Shown piece by piece: positions 16,989 through 27,105 of a stretch of DNA of 36,735 nt. The notes below the pieces were generated by a model. The model had not been told where the DNA came from. It saw only the letters and a program-made list of their open reading frames with translations, and made no database searches. How positions within the stretch are numbered: position 1 is the first letter of the stretch; every line of letters starts with the position of its first letter. This DNA is from Deltaproteobacteria bacterium (GTDB lineage Bacteria > Myxococcota > Kuafuiibacteriia > Kuafuiibacteriales > Kuafuiibacteriaceae), in the NCBI GenBank assembly GCA_011526105.1, contig WYAZ01000062.1:1-36735 (forward strand). The letters run 5' to 3'. The translations under genes and the position numbers were made by a program.

Positions 16989-16997
16989 TGACGGTCG

Positions 16998-18347
16998 CTA
17001 CGGGATGAGGGGGCGCCGGTAGCGAGCGAGCGCGATCGAGCCGTTGATGGGCATGGACACCGTGACGAAGCCGGCTCCCGTACGTGCGGCGTGTCTCACG
17101 TCCCCGCCGGTCCCCGAGATGGGCAGCGGCGGGCATTGACCACGCCCCGGGAGCCACTGCATGAAGAGTCCCGCTTCACCGCCGGCCAAGAAGGAGCGGT
17201 CGCCGAGATCGAGCATCAAGTGCGCGACCGGAGAGGAGCTGGGCAGCGGCAGCAGCTCCCAGTCGCTGGCACCGCGGAGCAGAGCGGCGCTGTAGCGGCT
17301 ACCGACCACCGCTCCCAGACCCTCCACCCATTCGATCCCGTAGAGCGCGTCCGATGTCGGGCGAAGCGGAAGTCCGATGTGTTGCGTCACCAAAGAGCCG
17401 TCGCGGCCGAACTCGAGGATTGTCTCCGCTTGGCTTCCGATGGCCGCAATTTGTCCCGGCGCCAGCCACGCCGCGTCGAGCCGGCTCCTCTCCGCGACAG
17501 TTCCCGAACGGGCGTGAAGCTCTGACCACGCCCCACCCGCGAACTCGAAGACCCCGAACGAAGAGGTCACCGCGTACAGCTCGAACGCTGAAGAGGGCGG
17601 GCCCGAGACCAAAGCTACGGTCTCCCCGGACGCGAGAGGCAGGGTTGGCTCGGCCTGGAAGCCTCGATACGGGTGTCCACGAAATACAGCGCCCTCCTTG
17701 TCTGCGAGCCAGACCTCTCCCCCGGCATCGATGACCCCAGCTCCGAGGGAGCCGCCGCTCAGCGGGGACTCGACCTGCGTCAGGCCGCCCCCATCGAGCA
17801 CGAACAACCGGCCATCCACCACCCCAACCAAGACGCGCGCCTCGTCGATGGCGATGGCGACGGTCACGACCACGTCACCGAGTCTAGGAATCCACGTCAC
17901 CTCTTCAACGACGAACGGGACGCACGGGTTCGTGGCCGCGATGCGCACGGACTCGAGATCAGCCGGGAGCGCATCGAGCTCTCGAAAGCCGGAGGACTCG
18001 GCGGCGCTCTCATCGAGCACGAAGACGGCGTCGGGGCGTGGAAGCGGGCCGCCGTTCGCATCGATCACGACAGTCCCGTCTTGGAGCCCGAGATCGGAGA
18101 GCGGGGTTCGGTACACGAGCACGCGAGTCACTGATCTCGGCAGCGGATCCAGGAGAACGCGCGTTGAATCGGGATCTCCGAGGTCGCGAGCCTCCAGCGT
18201 CACGCTCGCCTCGAGCGACCTCGCCAAGACGATGGAGTGCGCGTCTTCGCCGAGGATCAAACTGATAGGCGGCGTATCGGCGCAGGCACACAGCCCCATC
18301 GAGAGGAGCGAAACGAGAAGCAAGTAAAGACGGGCAAACAAGCTCAC
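16998..18347 (-). CDS. Lipoprotein with probable beta-propeller fold, function unknown
   Basis: A 449-residue exported protein. The signal sequence (SLFARLYLLLVSLLSMGL) ends in CAC with a lipobox-like LCAC at about 19-22. The mature part is beta-rich, with repeating motifs such as RVLVGVVDGRLFVLDGG, GEVWLADKEGAVF and GVFEFAGGAW that look like propeller blades. No catalytic motif is seen. The GTG at 18347 sits three bases after the hemH stop, and a GAGGGG straddles that junction; a TTG at 18341 would have better spacing. Co-transcription with hemH is likely. It is similar in layout to the lipoproteins at 11791-13380 and 29408-31255. Confidence 0.7.
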   Translation of the reverse strand: MSLFARLYLLLVSLLSMGLCACADTPPISLILGEDAHSIVLARSLEASVTLEARDLGDPDSTRVLLDPLPRSVTRVLVYRTPLSDLGLQDGTVVIDANGGPLPRPDAVFVLDESAAESSGFRELDALPADLESVRIAATNPCVPFVVEEVTWIPRLGDVVVTVAIAIDEARVLVGVVDGRLFVLDGGGLTQVESPLSGGSLGAGVIDAGGEVWLADKEGAVFRGHPYRGFQAEPTLPLASGETVALVSGPPSSAFELYAVTSSFGVFEFAGGAWSELHARSGTVAERSRLDAAWLAPGQIAAIGSQAETILEFGRDGSLVTQHIGLPLRPTSDALYGIEWVEGLGAVVGSRYSAALLRGASDWELLPLPSSSPVAHLMLDLGDRSFLAGGEAGLFMQWLPGRGQCPPLPISGTGGDVRHAARTGAGFVTVSMPINGSIALARYRRPLIP

Positions 18348-18350
18348 CCC

Positions 18351-19394
18351 TCAGCCGACCGTGGGCAGATGCGTGCGCAGCATCTTGGCGACGGCGTCCG
18401 CCCATACCGGTGAGGCGTTCAGAGACGGCACCAGTCGCAGGTCTTGTCCGCCGGACTCGATGAAGCTCTCCTTCGCGCGGATGCCGATCTCCTCGATGGT
18501 CTCGAGGCAGTCCGCCACGAAGGCCGGACAGAACACCGCCAGCCTCTTCACTCCGCGTTTCGGAAGCTCCATCAGCACCTCGTCGGTGTACGGCTTGATC
18601 CAAGGGTCTCGGCCGAGCCTGGACTGGAAGGCCACGGAATAGCCGCCGGCGGGGAGATTCAGCTCCACCTCGAGGGCGCGAGCGGTCGCGAAACACTGCG
18701 CCCGATAGCAGTTGCGGTTGGCCGGCACGATCGCATCGCAGCAGCTCGCCGAGGTGAGGCAGTGCCGGCCGCCGGTCTCGTCGCTCTTCTTCATGTGCCG
18801 CTCCGGCAGCCCGTGAAAGCTGAACAGGATGTGGTCGGGCGAGAAATCACCGATGACCGACCGGCCGATCTCACCGAAGGCGCCGATGAACTCGGCGTGG
18901 TCAAAGAAGGGAGGCATCATGGTGAGGTAGGGCGTGTTCCAGAGCCCCTTCACCTCCTCGTACACCTTCTCGATCGTGGAGCCGGTGGAGCTCGCCGCGT
19001 AGTGCGGGTAGAGCGGGAAGATGACGAGCCCGTCACAGCCCCTGTCCTTGAGTGCTGTGAGCCCCGCGCGAATGGATGGGTTCCCGTAGCGCATCGCGAG
19101 TTCGATCTCGAGCGAGGTCATGCGCTCCCGCACACGCTGGGCGAGATCCTGTCCGTGAAACAAGAGGGGAGAGCCGCGCTCCGTCCAGATCTTCTGGTAG
19201 GCCTCTGCCGACTTCGCAGGTCGAAACGGGAGAATGAAGAGACGAAGAAGGAGCCATCGCGCCACCGGGTTGATGTCGATGACCCGCGGGTCATCGAGGA
19301 ACTCGGCGAGATAGCGTCGCACCGCGGGGACATCCGGGCCGTCGGGGGTGCCCAGGTTCACGAGCAGCACTCCGGTCTTCGGGCGCGTGTTCAC
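18351..19394 (-). CDS. hemH: Ferrochelatase (probable [2Fe-2S] type)
   Basis: A 347-residue enzyme that inserts ferrous iron into protoporphyrin IX (or into coproporphyrin in the coproporphyrin-dependent route), the last metal step of haem synthesis. It starts TGVLLVNLGTPD, has SFHGLPERH with the active-site H194, a PLYPHYAASSTGS segment, and VADCLETIEEI carrying the conserved acidic residue near 298. Five cysteines cluster between these motifs (C212, C218, C219, C229, C234), which matches the internal [2Fe-2S]-binding pattern described for Myxococcus-type ferrochelatases. The start is GTG at 19394 with no clear ribosome binding site; a -10-like TATCGT lies seven bases before it. It is divergent from the NYN gene (52 bases) and 3 bases upstream of a lipoprotein gene. 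Confidence 0.95.
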   Translation of the reverse strand: MNTRPKTGVLLVNLGTPDGPDVPAVRRYLAEFLDDPRVIDINPVARWLLLRLFILPFRPAKSAEAYQKIWTERGSPLLFHGQDLAQRVRERMTSLEIELAMRYGNPSIRAGLTALKDRGCDGLVIFPLYPHYAASSTGSTIEKVYEEVKGLWNTPYLTMMPPFFDHAEFIGAFGEIGRSVIGDFSPDHILFSFHGLPERHMKKSDETGGRHCLTSASCCDAIVPANRNCYRAQCFATARALEVELNLPAGGYSVAFQSRLGRDPWIKPYTDEVLMELPKRGVKRLAVFCPAFVADCLETIEEIGIRAKESFIESGGQDLRLVPSLNASPVWADAVAKMLRTHLPTVG

Positions 19395-19429
19395 CGCGCG
19401 AACGATAGCAGTCTCGAGGGCTCCTCTGC

Positions 19430-19435
19430 TACAGT
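19430..19435 (+). promoter_or_regulatory. Possible -10 element for the NYN operon
   Basis: TACAGT, preceded by TGC (extended -10 form), lies eleven bases before the GTG at 19447. No good -35 is seen at the right distance and no Shine-Dalgarno precedes the start. The hexamer and its distance are identical to those before ftsH (33338-33343). Confidence 0.35.
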
Positions 19436-19446
19436 CGCGCCGCCCC

Positions 19447-21000
19447 GTGGTTCAAACGGTCCCAAAGTTCAAGTCGAGCGAGTGGAAGTCCGCCCTCGAG
19501 TCCCTGAAGTTGGTCTTCGACGCGCACTCCATTGGGGTGGTGCTGCTCGATGCCCTCGAGCGCCGGTCCGCCGAGGCGATCGTGGCCAAGTTCGGCAAGG
19601 GGACCATCAAGGCTCGCTTGAGCTCGGTGCCCCGAGCCGAGCTGATCGGGCCCATCACCGGATGGTTCTTCGAGTCCGAGGAGGTGGCCTATCAGGTCGT
19701 CAAAGACATGGATCGGGCCTGCCAAAAAGAGAGGCACATCGTCGCGTCCATCCCGGAGGCCCAGGCTCCGGAGCGCGTGGGGTCCTACCGCGCCATCGCC
19801 TTGAAGCGTGAACGAGCCAAGTTCGTCTGGGCCTTGGCCCGGGACGAACGCGCGGTGGTGAGAGGTCTAGCCAACAACATCATCCGAGAGTTCTTCCAGG
19901 AGGTGGCGGACCAAGAGCGCGCGAAAGAGACGCTCGATGGAGACGGCCACGGGCTGGGCGAGGACGTGGAGGTGGCGCGGCGCATCCAGGCTCAAGCCGA
20001 GCAACTCGTGGAGGCGACCTCCCGGGTGTCGGCCCTGGAGAGCAAGCTGTCGCGATTCGAGGCGGAGCGCGCCAGGCTCATGGCCGAGATCGGCGCCAAG
20101 CAGCGTGGTCAAAGCGAGGCCAGCGAAGCGAAGGAAGACCTGGCACAGCAGCTTCGAGGTCTGAAGGAGCGGCTCGAGGATCTCGAGATCAAGGAGCGGG
20201 AGGCTGAAGACGCCAAGGCCCGCGAGATCGAGGCTCGTGCGGTGGCGGCCGACCTTCAGCAGAAGGTTCGGCGCCTCGAGAAGCTCGCGGGCGCGGCCGA
20301 CTCCCTGACCCAACTTCAGCAAGAGCTCGAGGACGGGCACCGGCGCGCCGACGAACTCAATCGACAGATCCAGCGCCTCGAACAAGGGCACCGCCGGGAA
20401 CGCGAGGAGCTGGACCGCGAGCGACAGCGGATGCGCCGGGATCTCGACCAAACCCGGGAGGAGCTCCGGCGAGCTCGCGAGCGCATCATCGCCCTCGAGA
20501 GCGGTGACGTCGATGCGTCACGAGCGCCTGTGTCGCGTCGTGTACTGCTCGTCGATCAGGCTAACCTCGCTGCGACCGCGAGGGACGCACACGGGCGCAA
20601 GGTCGACTTCGGCCGCGTGCGCGACGCGCTTCTGGATGGCCGGGAGATCGATCGTGCGGTGGCGTTTGTGGTCGACAACGGCGGCGCCGCCTTTGACGGC
20701 TTCCTCGATGTACTTCGGCGAAACGGCTACGAGCTCCGCGTCAAGAAGCCGAAACGCTTCGAAGACGGCCGAAGCAAGGCAGACTGGGACATGGACATCG
20801 CGATTGAGGCGGTGACCGAGAGCGAACGCTCGAGCGAGATCATCCTCGCCACGGGTGACGGCGACTTCGCCGCGCTGGTGCGGTTCCTCAAACGCAGGGG
20901 ACTCCGTGTGGATGTGGCGGCGTTTCCAGCCGGTCTCGCCTCCGAGCTCGAGAACGTCGCTGATCGGGTGTTTCGGCTGGGCGAGGACGTACTGGAGTGA
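19447..21000 (+). CDS. Coiled-coil protein with C-terminal NYN (PIN-like) ribonuclease domain
   Basis: A 517-residue protein. Residues about 1-145 form an unrecognised helical domain. A long Glu/Arg/Gln-rich coiled coil spans roughly 165-355. The C-terminal 150 residues are a NYN domain (LabA/DUF88 type), with the acidic active-site residues in VLLVDQANLAAT (about 369), KADWDMDIAIEA (about 447) and LATGDGDFAALV (about 470). NYN domains are metal-dependent RNA nucleases related to PIN domains. No membrane segment. The GTG at 19447 is the first start clear of hemH; codons further upstream would overlap hemH. The stop overlaps the next start (GTGA, 20997-21000). The coiled coil may drive oligomerisation. 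RNA target unknown. Confidence 0.87.
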   Translation: MVQTVPKFKSSEWKSALESLKLVFDAHSIGVVLLDALERRSAEAIVAKFGKGTIKARLSSVPRAELIGPITGWFFESEEVAYQVVKDMDRACQKERHIVASIPEAQAPERVGSYRAIALKRERAKFVWALARDERAVVRGLANNIIREFFQEVADQERAKETLDGDGHGLGEDVEVARRIQAQAEQLVEATSRVSALESKLSRFEAERARLMAEIGAKQRGQSEASEAKEDLAQQLRGLKERLEDLEIKEREAEDAKAREIEARAVAADLQQKVRRLEKLAGAADSLTQLQQELEDGHRRADELNRQIQRLEQGHRREREELDRERQRMRRDLDQTREELRRARERIIALESGDVDASRAPVSRRVLLVDQANLAATARDAHGRKVDFGRVRDALLDGREIDRAVAFVVDNGGAAFDGFLDVLRRNGYELRVKKPKRFEDGRSKADWDMDIAIEAVTESERSSEIILATGDGDFAALVRFLKRRGLRVDVAAFPAGLASELENVADRVFRLGEDVLE

Positions 21001-21758
21001 GCGGGCCTCGGGCGAGTCAGCTGCACGAGAAGGCGCGCTTTCTGCGGCACGCGAGTTATCCGGAGCGTAATCACGGGGTCGCGATCCCGGACGACCGTGT
21101 CCCATGGACGGTGGCCTACCCCGAGTATCGTCCGGTGAGCTTCACTGCGCCTTCGGTGCTCGAGAACTGGCCCAACGGCTGGGCGGATCCCCCGGATGTG
21201 ACCAAGCTGACTGGGGTCTTTCAGAGCCACACCGGACCCGTCGCGGTCGATGGAGAAGGGCGACCGCTGAACCCCATGGGACGCACCGGGATCTCTGGGC
21301 GCGGCGTGCTCGGGCGGTGGGGGGCGAACTTCGCCGCCGACCCCATCGTGACCCGAGACGGCGCTCGTCCGGGCGTGGTGGAGATGCTTGCGATCCGCCG
21401 CCGCGACACGGGGGAGTGGGCCATCCCCGGAGGCATGGTGGACCGCGGCGAGGAGATCTCAGAGACTCTCGCCCGGGAGTTCATGGAAGAAGCCGGAGTG
21501 ACCCTGGACATGCGCGACGCTCACGAGCTGTACCGAGGCTATGTCGATGATCCTCGCAACACAGACCACGCCTGGATGGAGACGGTTGTGAAACACAAAC
21601 ATCTCAGCCCCGCGTTCGCCGCGAGCCTCGCGCCTAGGGCCGGGGACGACGCCAGCGAGGTGCGCTGGATGGCGCTCACCCCCGAGAACCTAGAGGCCCT
21701 GTACGCGAGCCACGCGGACTTTGTCCGGCGGGCTCTACGGAGGATTCAGAACCCATGA
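20997..21758 (+). CDS. NUDT9-like ADP-ribose pyrophosphatase (Nudix hydrolase)
   Basis: A 253-residue Nudix enzyme. The Nudix box is complete at 146-168 (GMVDRGEE then REFMEEAGV). The N-terminal half carries the hallmark of the NUDT9/TRPM2 subfamily rather than of the short bacterial ADPRases: VPWTVAYPEYRPVSFTAPSV (36-55), NPMGRTGISGRGVLGRWG (92-109) and AADPIVTR, followed by GEWAIPGGMVD. These proteins hydrolyse ADP-ribose to AMP and ribose 5-phosphate. The intact REF of the box suggests an active enzyme. It overlaps both neighbours by four bases (GTGA upstream, ATGA downstream), indicating tight translational coupling with the NYN nuclease and the DUF1523 protein. Confidence 0.93.
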   Translation: MSGPRASQLHEKARFLRHASYPERNHGVAIPDDRVPWTVAYPEYRPVSFTAPSVLENWPNGWADPPDVTKLTGVFQSHTGPVAVDGEGRPLNPMGRTGISGRGVLGRWGANFAADPIVTRDGARPGVVEMLAIRRRDTGEWAIPGGMVDRGEEISETLAREFMEEAGVTLDMRDAHELYRGYVDDPRNTDHAWMETVVKHKHLSPAFAASLAPRAGDDASEVRWMALTPENLEALYASHADFVRRALRRIQNP

Positions 21759-22326
21759 AAGAGAAGATCCTCGCGGTGCTCCGCAAGATCGGCGTGACGC
21801 TGGTCCTCCTGCTCCTCGCCTTCTACGCTCTCACCTGTTTCTACTATCTGCCGCGCACGGTGAAGGTGAACGTCACTGGCACCGAGGTTAAACGTCACGA
21901 GACCACGCTGAAGGACGGGACGGAGCAGAGCCGAGACGTTCGCTACGTGATGACCGAGCCTCTCAACGGCGGCACCAAGGTCTTTCGCAACGAAGACACG
22001 AACTGGGGTTGGCCCCCGTACTTCAAGTTCGACTCCGGCGACCTCGCGGGACAGGCGAGCAACTTCGCGAACGACGCCAGCAAGCCGGTGGTGTTGGCCA
22101 CCTACTACGGATGGCGCGTCAATCTCCTCAACCTGTATCCGAACCTCGTCTCGATGCGGACGGTCGACCGGAGCTACGATCATTTCCCGCTGTTCAACTA
22201 CGTCTTCATCTTCCTGAGTCTGATCGGATTCTTGTTTCTCTATCTGGCGATGAGAAGGGTCGCAAAGTGGAGACCCAAAGCGAAGGCGTCGTCGGAAGAG
22301 CCTGAGACACCCGAAGAGCCGGCGGC

Positions 22327-22330
<4 letters not shown>
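21755..22330 (+). CDS. DUF1523 membrane protein
   Basis: A 191-residue protein with an N-terminal membrane helix (about 10-30), a middle periplasmic or cytoplasmic domain and a second helix (about 147-167), ending in a Lys/Glu/Pro-rich tail. The middle domain shows the DUF1523 signature: YYLPRTVKVNVTGTEVKR, VFRNEDTNWGWPPYFKFDSGDL, and TYYGWRVNLLNLYPNLVSM. The family has no known function. The start ATG overlaps the NUDT9-like stop (ATGA). Its stop TAG shares bases with the stop of the convergent gene downstream (22327-22330). Confidence 0.88.
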
Positions 22331-23484
<1,154 letters not shown>

Positions 23485-23549
23485 GACCGCGCCTACGTGC
23501 CGCGTCCTACCCACACAGGTCAAGGGCCTCGAACCGACCGCTCATTCCA

Positions 23550-23743
23550 ATTCCCGGTTCACATTCACATTCCCCGTTCCGATTCACCTTCCTCATTCCC
23601 TGTTCCCAGCTCCCGGTTCCCTGGTTTCTGTGAGCCTCACCCCGATCCGGGGCGGCTCAGCCCGCGCGCCACAAAACAGGGAACAGGGAACTGGGAGCAG
23701 GGAACAGCAATCGGAGCGGGGAATGTGAATGTGAACCGGGAAT
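23550..23743. repeat. Long near-perfect inverted repeat (hairpin/cruciform) between mutS2 and the PLP gene
   Basis: Outer arms of 35 bases at 23550-23584 and 23709-23743 match at 34 of 35 positions; the one difference is a wobble-compatible T/C. Inner arms at 23595-23623 and 23677-23705 match at 25 of 29. The 53-base loop contains a smaller dyad, TGAGCC...GGCTCA enclosing CCCCGATCCGGGG. The arms are built of short G/A-rich words (GGGAAC, GTGAAT, GGGAAT) on one strand. No gene lies in it. It starts about 50 bases after the mutS2 stop and ends about 65 bases before the next start on the minus strand. It may act as a terminator, RNA stabiliser or mobile repeat. Confidence 0.9.
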
Positions 23744-23791
23744 CGGGAACGCAGCGCGTGAGATCGGCGCTCAGTGGTTCCATGGTGAGCT

Positions 23792-26206
23792 TCAGACGAG
23801 CGTGACGATCGTGACGCCGTCCCCACCTTCGTGGTCTTTCCCTGGCCGAAAGCTCCGAGAGTAGCCGGACTGCGCGAGGTGGTCGCGGGCCGCCTTCTTC
23901 AAGGCGCCGCTCCCGTGGCCGTGAATGATGCGGACGTGGGTCGTGGTGCTGCCGTAGTGGTGATCGAGAAAAGCGTCGATGCGCGCGATCGCTTCTTCTT
24001 GGGTGTGCCCCCTGAGATCGAGCACTTCGTCGCTGGTGAAGACACGATCCTCAGTGGCGATCCGCGCTTCCTCGAGCGCCTTTTGGATCTCCTTCGAGGC
24101 CGCGCGAGTCTTCTTTGGGCGCTTGGTCTGCGGCGGCGTGATCTCATCCAAGCCCAGTCGGGTCCGCATGCTCCCCACGGACACCAGTGCGATCTTACCC
24201 TCGAGCGCGACGACCTCGCCGTCCTTACCGAGCTTGGGGACGTGCACCCAGTCGCCGACCACGACGTCCGAGAGCGCGACCGGCGGCTGCGAGTCTCGTA
24301 GGATGGTCTCCTCGAAGCGCGCCACCTGTTCCGCGCGTTCGGCTTCAACGCGAACCTGCGCTTCTTGGGCGAGCCGCATGGCTTCTTTGACCGAGTCCGA
24401 CGCCACGGCGTCCTGCAGACTCGAGATGATTCGGCGGAGCTCCTCCCGATGACCTTCGATCTCGTTGATGAGCTCGCCGCGCTCTCCTTTGAGGAGCTTG
24501 GACTCGAGGTCGCGGAGGGCTTGTCGCTCTGATTCGAGGTCCAAGCGAGCCTTGTCGAGCTCGGCGGACTTCGCCTCCGCCTCGCGCTGAGCGCCGTCGA
24601 GCTCCGCGGTCTTATCTTGCAGGCTCCGGAGCAAGGCTTCGAGAGCGCGGCTGTTCTCGCCGGTGAGCGCGCGAGCTCGTTCGACCACATCTGCGTTCAA
24701 GCCGAGGGAGGATGCGATCTCCATCGCGCTCGAGCTCTGCGGGACATCGAGCTCAACCTTGTAGGTGGGGCGGAGCTGGCGAGGGTCGAAGCCCACGCCT
24801 GCGTTGCGGAAGCGCTTGTCGGCGTAGGGGAGGGCCTTGAGCTGCTCGAAGTGTGTGGTTGCGACGGTGAGGCTGCCGCGGTCGGCGAAGGCCTCGAGGA
24901 TCGCCTGAGCCAGCGCCTGTCCCTGTGTTGGGTCGGTGTCGGCGGCGACCTCATCGAGCAGCACCAGCGACTGGGGCCCGGCGGTATCCATGATTCGGAT
25001 CAAATCGCGCACGTGGGCCGCGAAGGTGGAGAGGTGGGCCTCGAGTGATTGCTGGTCCCCAATGGCCGCCTCGATGGTTTGAAACCATCCGATCTTCGAG
25101 TCCTCTCGGCACGGGATGTGAAGCCCCATCCGGACCATCAGCGCGAAGAGACCGATGGTCTTGAGTGCGACGGTCTTGCCGCCGGTGTTGGGGCCGGTGA
25201 GCACGAGCACGCGCTGATCGGGCTTCAACCCGAGGTCGTTCGCCACCAGGGGGAGCTCCGGCTTCTCGAGCTTCTGAAGCGCGAGCAGTGGGTGGCGAGC
25301 CGCGAAGAGCTGAAGGTCTGTGTGGATGGTCGGCACCACCGCCGCACATCGCAGATCTTCGGCGAGCCGAGCGCAGCCCATGAGGAGGTCGATGTGCTCG
25401 AGCGCGTCGAGCGCCTCGCGGATCGCGGGCGCCTCATCGACGACGAGCTCGGTGAGGGCGCTGAGGATCCGCTCTTCCTCCTCCTTGACCTGGCTCTGCG
25501 CGATCTTCAGCCGGTTGCCGAGATCGACGACCGCTTGCGGCTCGATGAACACGGTCTGCCCTGAGCTCGAGGCGTCGTGGACGATTCCGGTGACCTCGCC
25601 CTGAAACGAGGCCTTGAACGGCAGCACATATCGGTCGCCACGTACGGTGAAGTAGTTCTCCTGAAGCAGACGCTTCGTCTCCTCGGAATGCAGGAGTTCG
25701 TGGAGCTTCTCTTCGATCTTCTCGTGCAGGTGGCGGAGGCGCTGACGGAGCGGCCCGAGATCGGGGGAGGCGTGATCGGCCAGCCGGCCATCTGGACCGA
25801 AACATTGCAGCACCTCGTCCGCGCTCCGTTGGAAGTCGGCGATGGAGGCCCCGAGGGCGAACAGGCCCGGGACGAGCTCTTCTCGCGCGAGCAGGAACCG
25901 CCGTGTGGCAGCGCTGGTCGCCATGGTCCTCGCAATGGATCGGAGCACATCGCCATCCAGCCGGGCTCCCTTCTCCCCGAACTCCAGCGCGGCGCGGACG
26001 TCCTCCGCGCCGCCCACCGGGGGCTCTTGGGCCCGGGTGAGGAGGGTCCTACCCTGACGGATGAGATCGATCCGAGCGGTCGCGGCCGCGAGGTCGTCGA
26101 AAGGCACCAGGCGGAGCGCGGCGGAGACCCCCAGCGGCGTGCGAACGCGTTTCTGAATGGCGGTCTTTACGACCCCGAGGTCGAGTCGGTGGTGGGCGAG
26201 ATCCAT
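23792..26206 (-). CDS. mutS2: Endonuclease MutS2 (MutS-like ATPase with Smr domain)
   Basis: An 804-residue protein, the usual length for MutS2. It contains a MutS core and clamp region (1-325; VRGDRYVLPFKASF and GIVHDASSSGQTVFIEP are characteristic), an ABC-type ATPase domain with Walker A TGPNTGGKT at 337-345, STFAAH at 393-398 and LLDEVAADTDPTQG at 416-429, a long coiled coil (about 515-640), a KOW-like linker, and a C-terminal Smr domain with LDLRGHTQEEA and HGHGSGALK. It lacks the mismatch-recognition domain of MutS. MutS2 proteins suppress recombination and, in Bacillus, split collided ribosomes. The ATG has GAGG six bases upstream. It is divergent from the TPR lipoprotein gene (50 bases). 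Confidence 0.97.
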   Translation of the reverse strand: MDLAHHRLDLGVVKTAIQKRVRTPLGVSAALRLVPFDDLAAATARIDLIRQGRTLLTRAQEPPVGGAEDVRAALEFGEKGARLDGDVLRSIARTMATSAATRRFLLAREELVPGLFALGASIADFQRSADEVLQCFGPDGRLADHASPDLGPLRQRLRHLHEKIEEKLHELLHSEETKRLLQENYFTVRGDRYVLPFKASFQGEVTGIVHDASSSGQTVFIEPQAVVDLGNRLKIAQSQVKEEEERILSALTELVVDEAPAIREALDALEHIDLLMGCARLAEDLRCAAVVPTIHTDLQLFAARHPLLALQKLEKPELPLVANDLGLKPDQRVLVLTGPNTGGKTVALKTIGLFALMVRMGLHIPCREDSKIGWFQTIEAAIGDQQSLEAHLSTFAAHVRDLIRIMDTAGPQSLVLLDEVAADTDPTQGQALAQAILEAFADRGSLTVATTHFEQLKALPYADKRFRNAGVGFDPRQLRPTYKVELDVPQSSSAMEIASSLGLNADVVERARALTGENSRALEALLRSLQDKTAELDGAQREAEAKSAELDKARLDLESERQALRDLESKLLKGERGELINEIEGHREELRRIISSLQDAVASDSVKEAMRLAQEAQVRVEAERAEQVARFEETILRDSQPPVALSDVVVGDWVHVPKLGKDGEVVALEGKIALVSVGSMRTRLGLDEITPPQTKRPKKTRAASKEIQKALEEARIATEDRVFTSDEVLDLRGHTQEEAIARIDAFLDHHYGSTTTHVRIIHGHGSGALKKAARDHLAQSGYSRSFRPGKDHEGGDGVTIVTLV

Positions 26207-26256
26207 GAGCTTCCTCGACTGTGTTACCCTCAGGGAGGTGTGCTAGGGAAGCCTGG

Positions 26257-27096
26257 ATGAGCGCGGCGGAAAAAAGGAGCGGACCGGGTCGACGGGGCCG
26301 ACTGGTTCGCGTCCTCGGTCTGGGGCTTCTCGCCGCCTGCGCGGGCCCGTCCGAAGGCGGCTCGTCCCAAGGTTCGGGCACGTCTTCGAAGCCCAGGCAG
26401 AGCGGACTGAGCTACGAACGCCTGAAGGAGGGTGTGCAGCTTCAACAGCAAGGCCGCCACCTAGACGCGGTGTCCGCCTTCGAGTCCGCTCTTTCTGCCG
26501 ACCTGGAGAACGGGCTCGCCTATCTGCACTTGGCCGAGAGTCAGGTCCTGCTCGATGAACCCCCGGCCGTCATCCTTGCCGGGCTCGAGAAGGCAGTAGG
26601 TCTCTTGCCTGACAACCCGCGGGCGCATCACCACTACGCAGAGGCGCTGGCGCAGAGCGGCGAGCTCCAGGTGGCGGCACGGCACTGGCGTCGTGCGCTC
26701 GAGCTTCGGCCCGACGTGGCGGAGGCTCGGTTGGGACTGGCCCAGGTCCTCGAGGCCTCGAAGGATCTCGAGGGAGCACGGACCCAGCTCGAAGCCGCAG
26801 CCACCCTCGACCCGGGCAACGTGGTCATTCACGTTCGTTTGGCGAACGTGCTCGAGCAGCTATCGAACTACCGGGACGCCGGCGACCATGCTCGGGAGGC
26901 GGCTCAGCTCTCGGGGGCCTCCGCGCCGCTCTATCGTCGCGCCGCCGACCTCTTTGAGAAGGCAGAAGACCGGGCTGAGGCCCAGCGACTTCGGGCGGCG
27001 GCGGATCGCATCGACCCTCCGCCAAAGCAGAGGAAGCTTCGAGAGCTGCGCGAGGCTCGGGCCAAGGGCCCGTCGGGCAAGCGACGTAAACGCTGA
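26257..27096 (+). CDS. TPR-repeat lipoprotein
   Basis: A 279-residue protein starting at the ATG 26257 (AGGGA seven bases upstream). A basic N-terminus is followed by VLGLGLLAAC, a lipobox with the lipid cysteine at about 28, then a Gly/Ser-rich linker. Residues about 50-255 form five or six tetratricopeptide repeats (typical 34-residue units such as ALAQSGELQVAARHWRRALE and AQVLEASKDLEGARTQLEAA). The C-terminus is Lys/Arg-rich. TPR lipoproteins serve as periplasmic or outer-membrane scaffolds, for example in pilus or envelope assembly; the partner is not evident here. It converges with the CX4CH lipoprotein with 9 bases between the genes. Confidence 0.82.
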   Translation: MSAAEKRSGPGRRGRLVRVLGLGLLAACAGPSEGGSSQGSGTSSKPRQSGLSYERLKEGVQLQQQGRHLDAVSAFESALSADLENGLAYLHLAESQVLLDEPPAVILAGLEKAVGLLPDNPRAHHHYAEALAQSGELQVAARHWRRALELRPDVAEARLGLAQVLEASKDLEGARTQLEAAATLDPGNVVIHVRLANVLEQLSNYRDAGDHAREAAQLSGASAPLYRRAADLFEKAEDRAEAQRLRAAADRIDPPPKQRKLRELREARAKGPSGKRRKR

Positions 27097-27105
27097 GCGC
27101 GCCGC

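Noticed and set aside
18444-19811. Plus-strand open frame of 455 codons
   Set aside because: Mirror of hemH, which has clear ferrochelatase motifs; the plus product has no family features.
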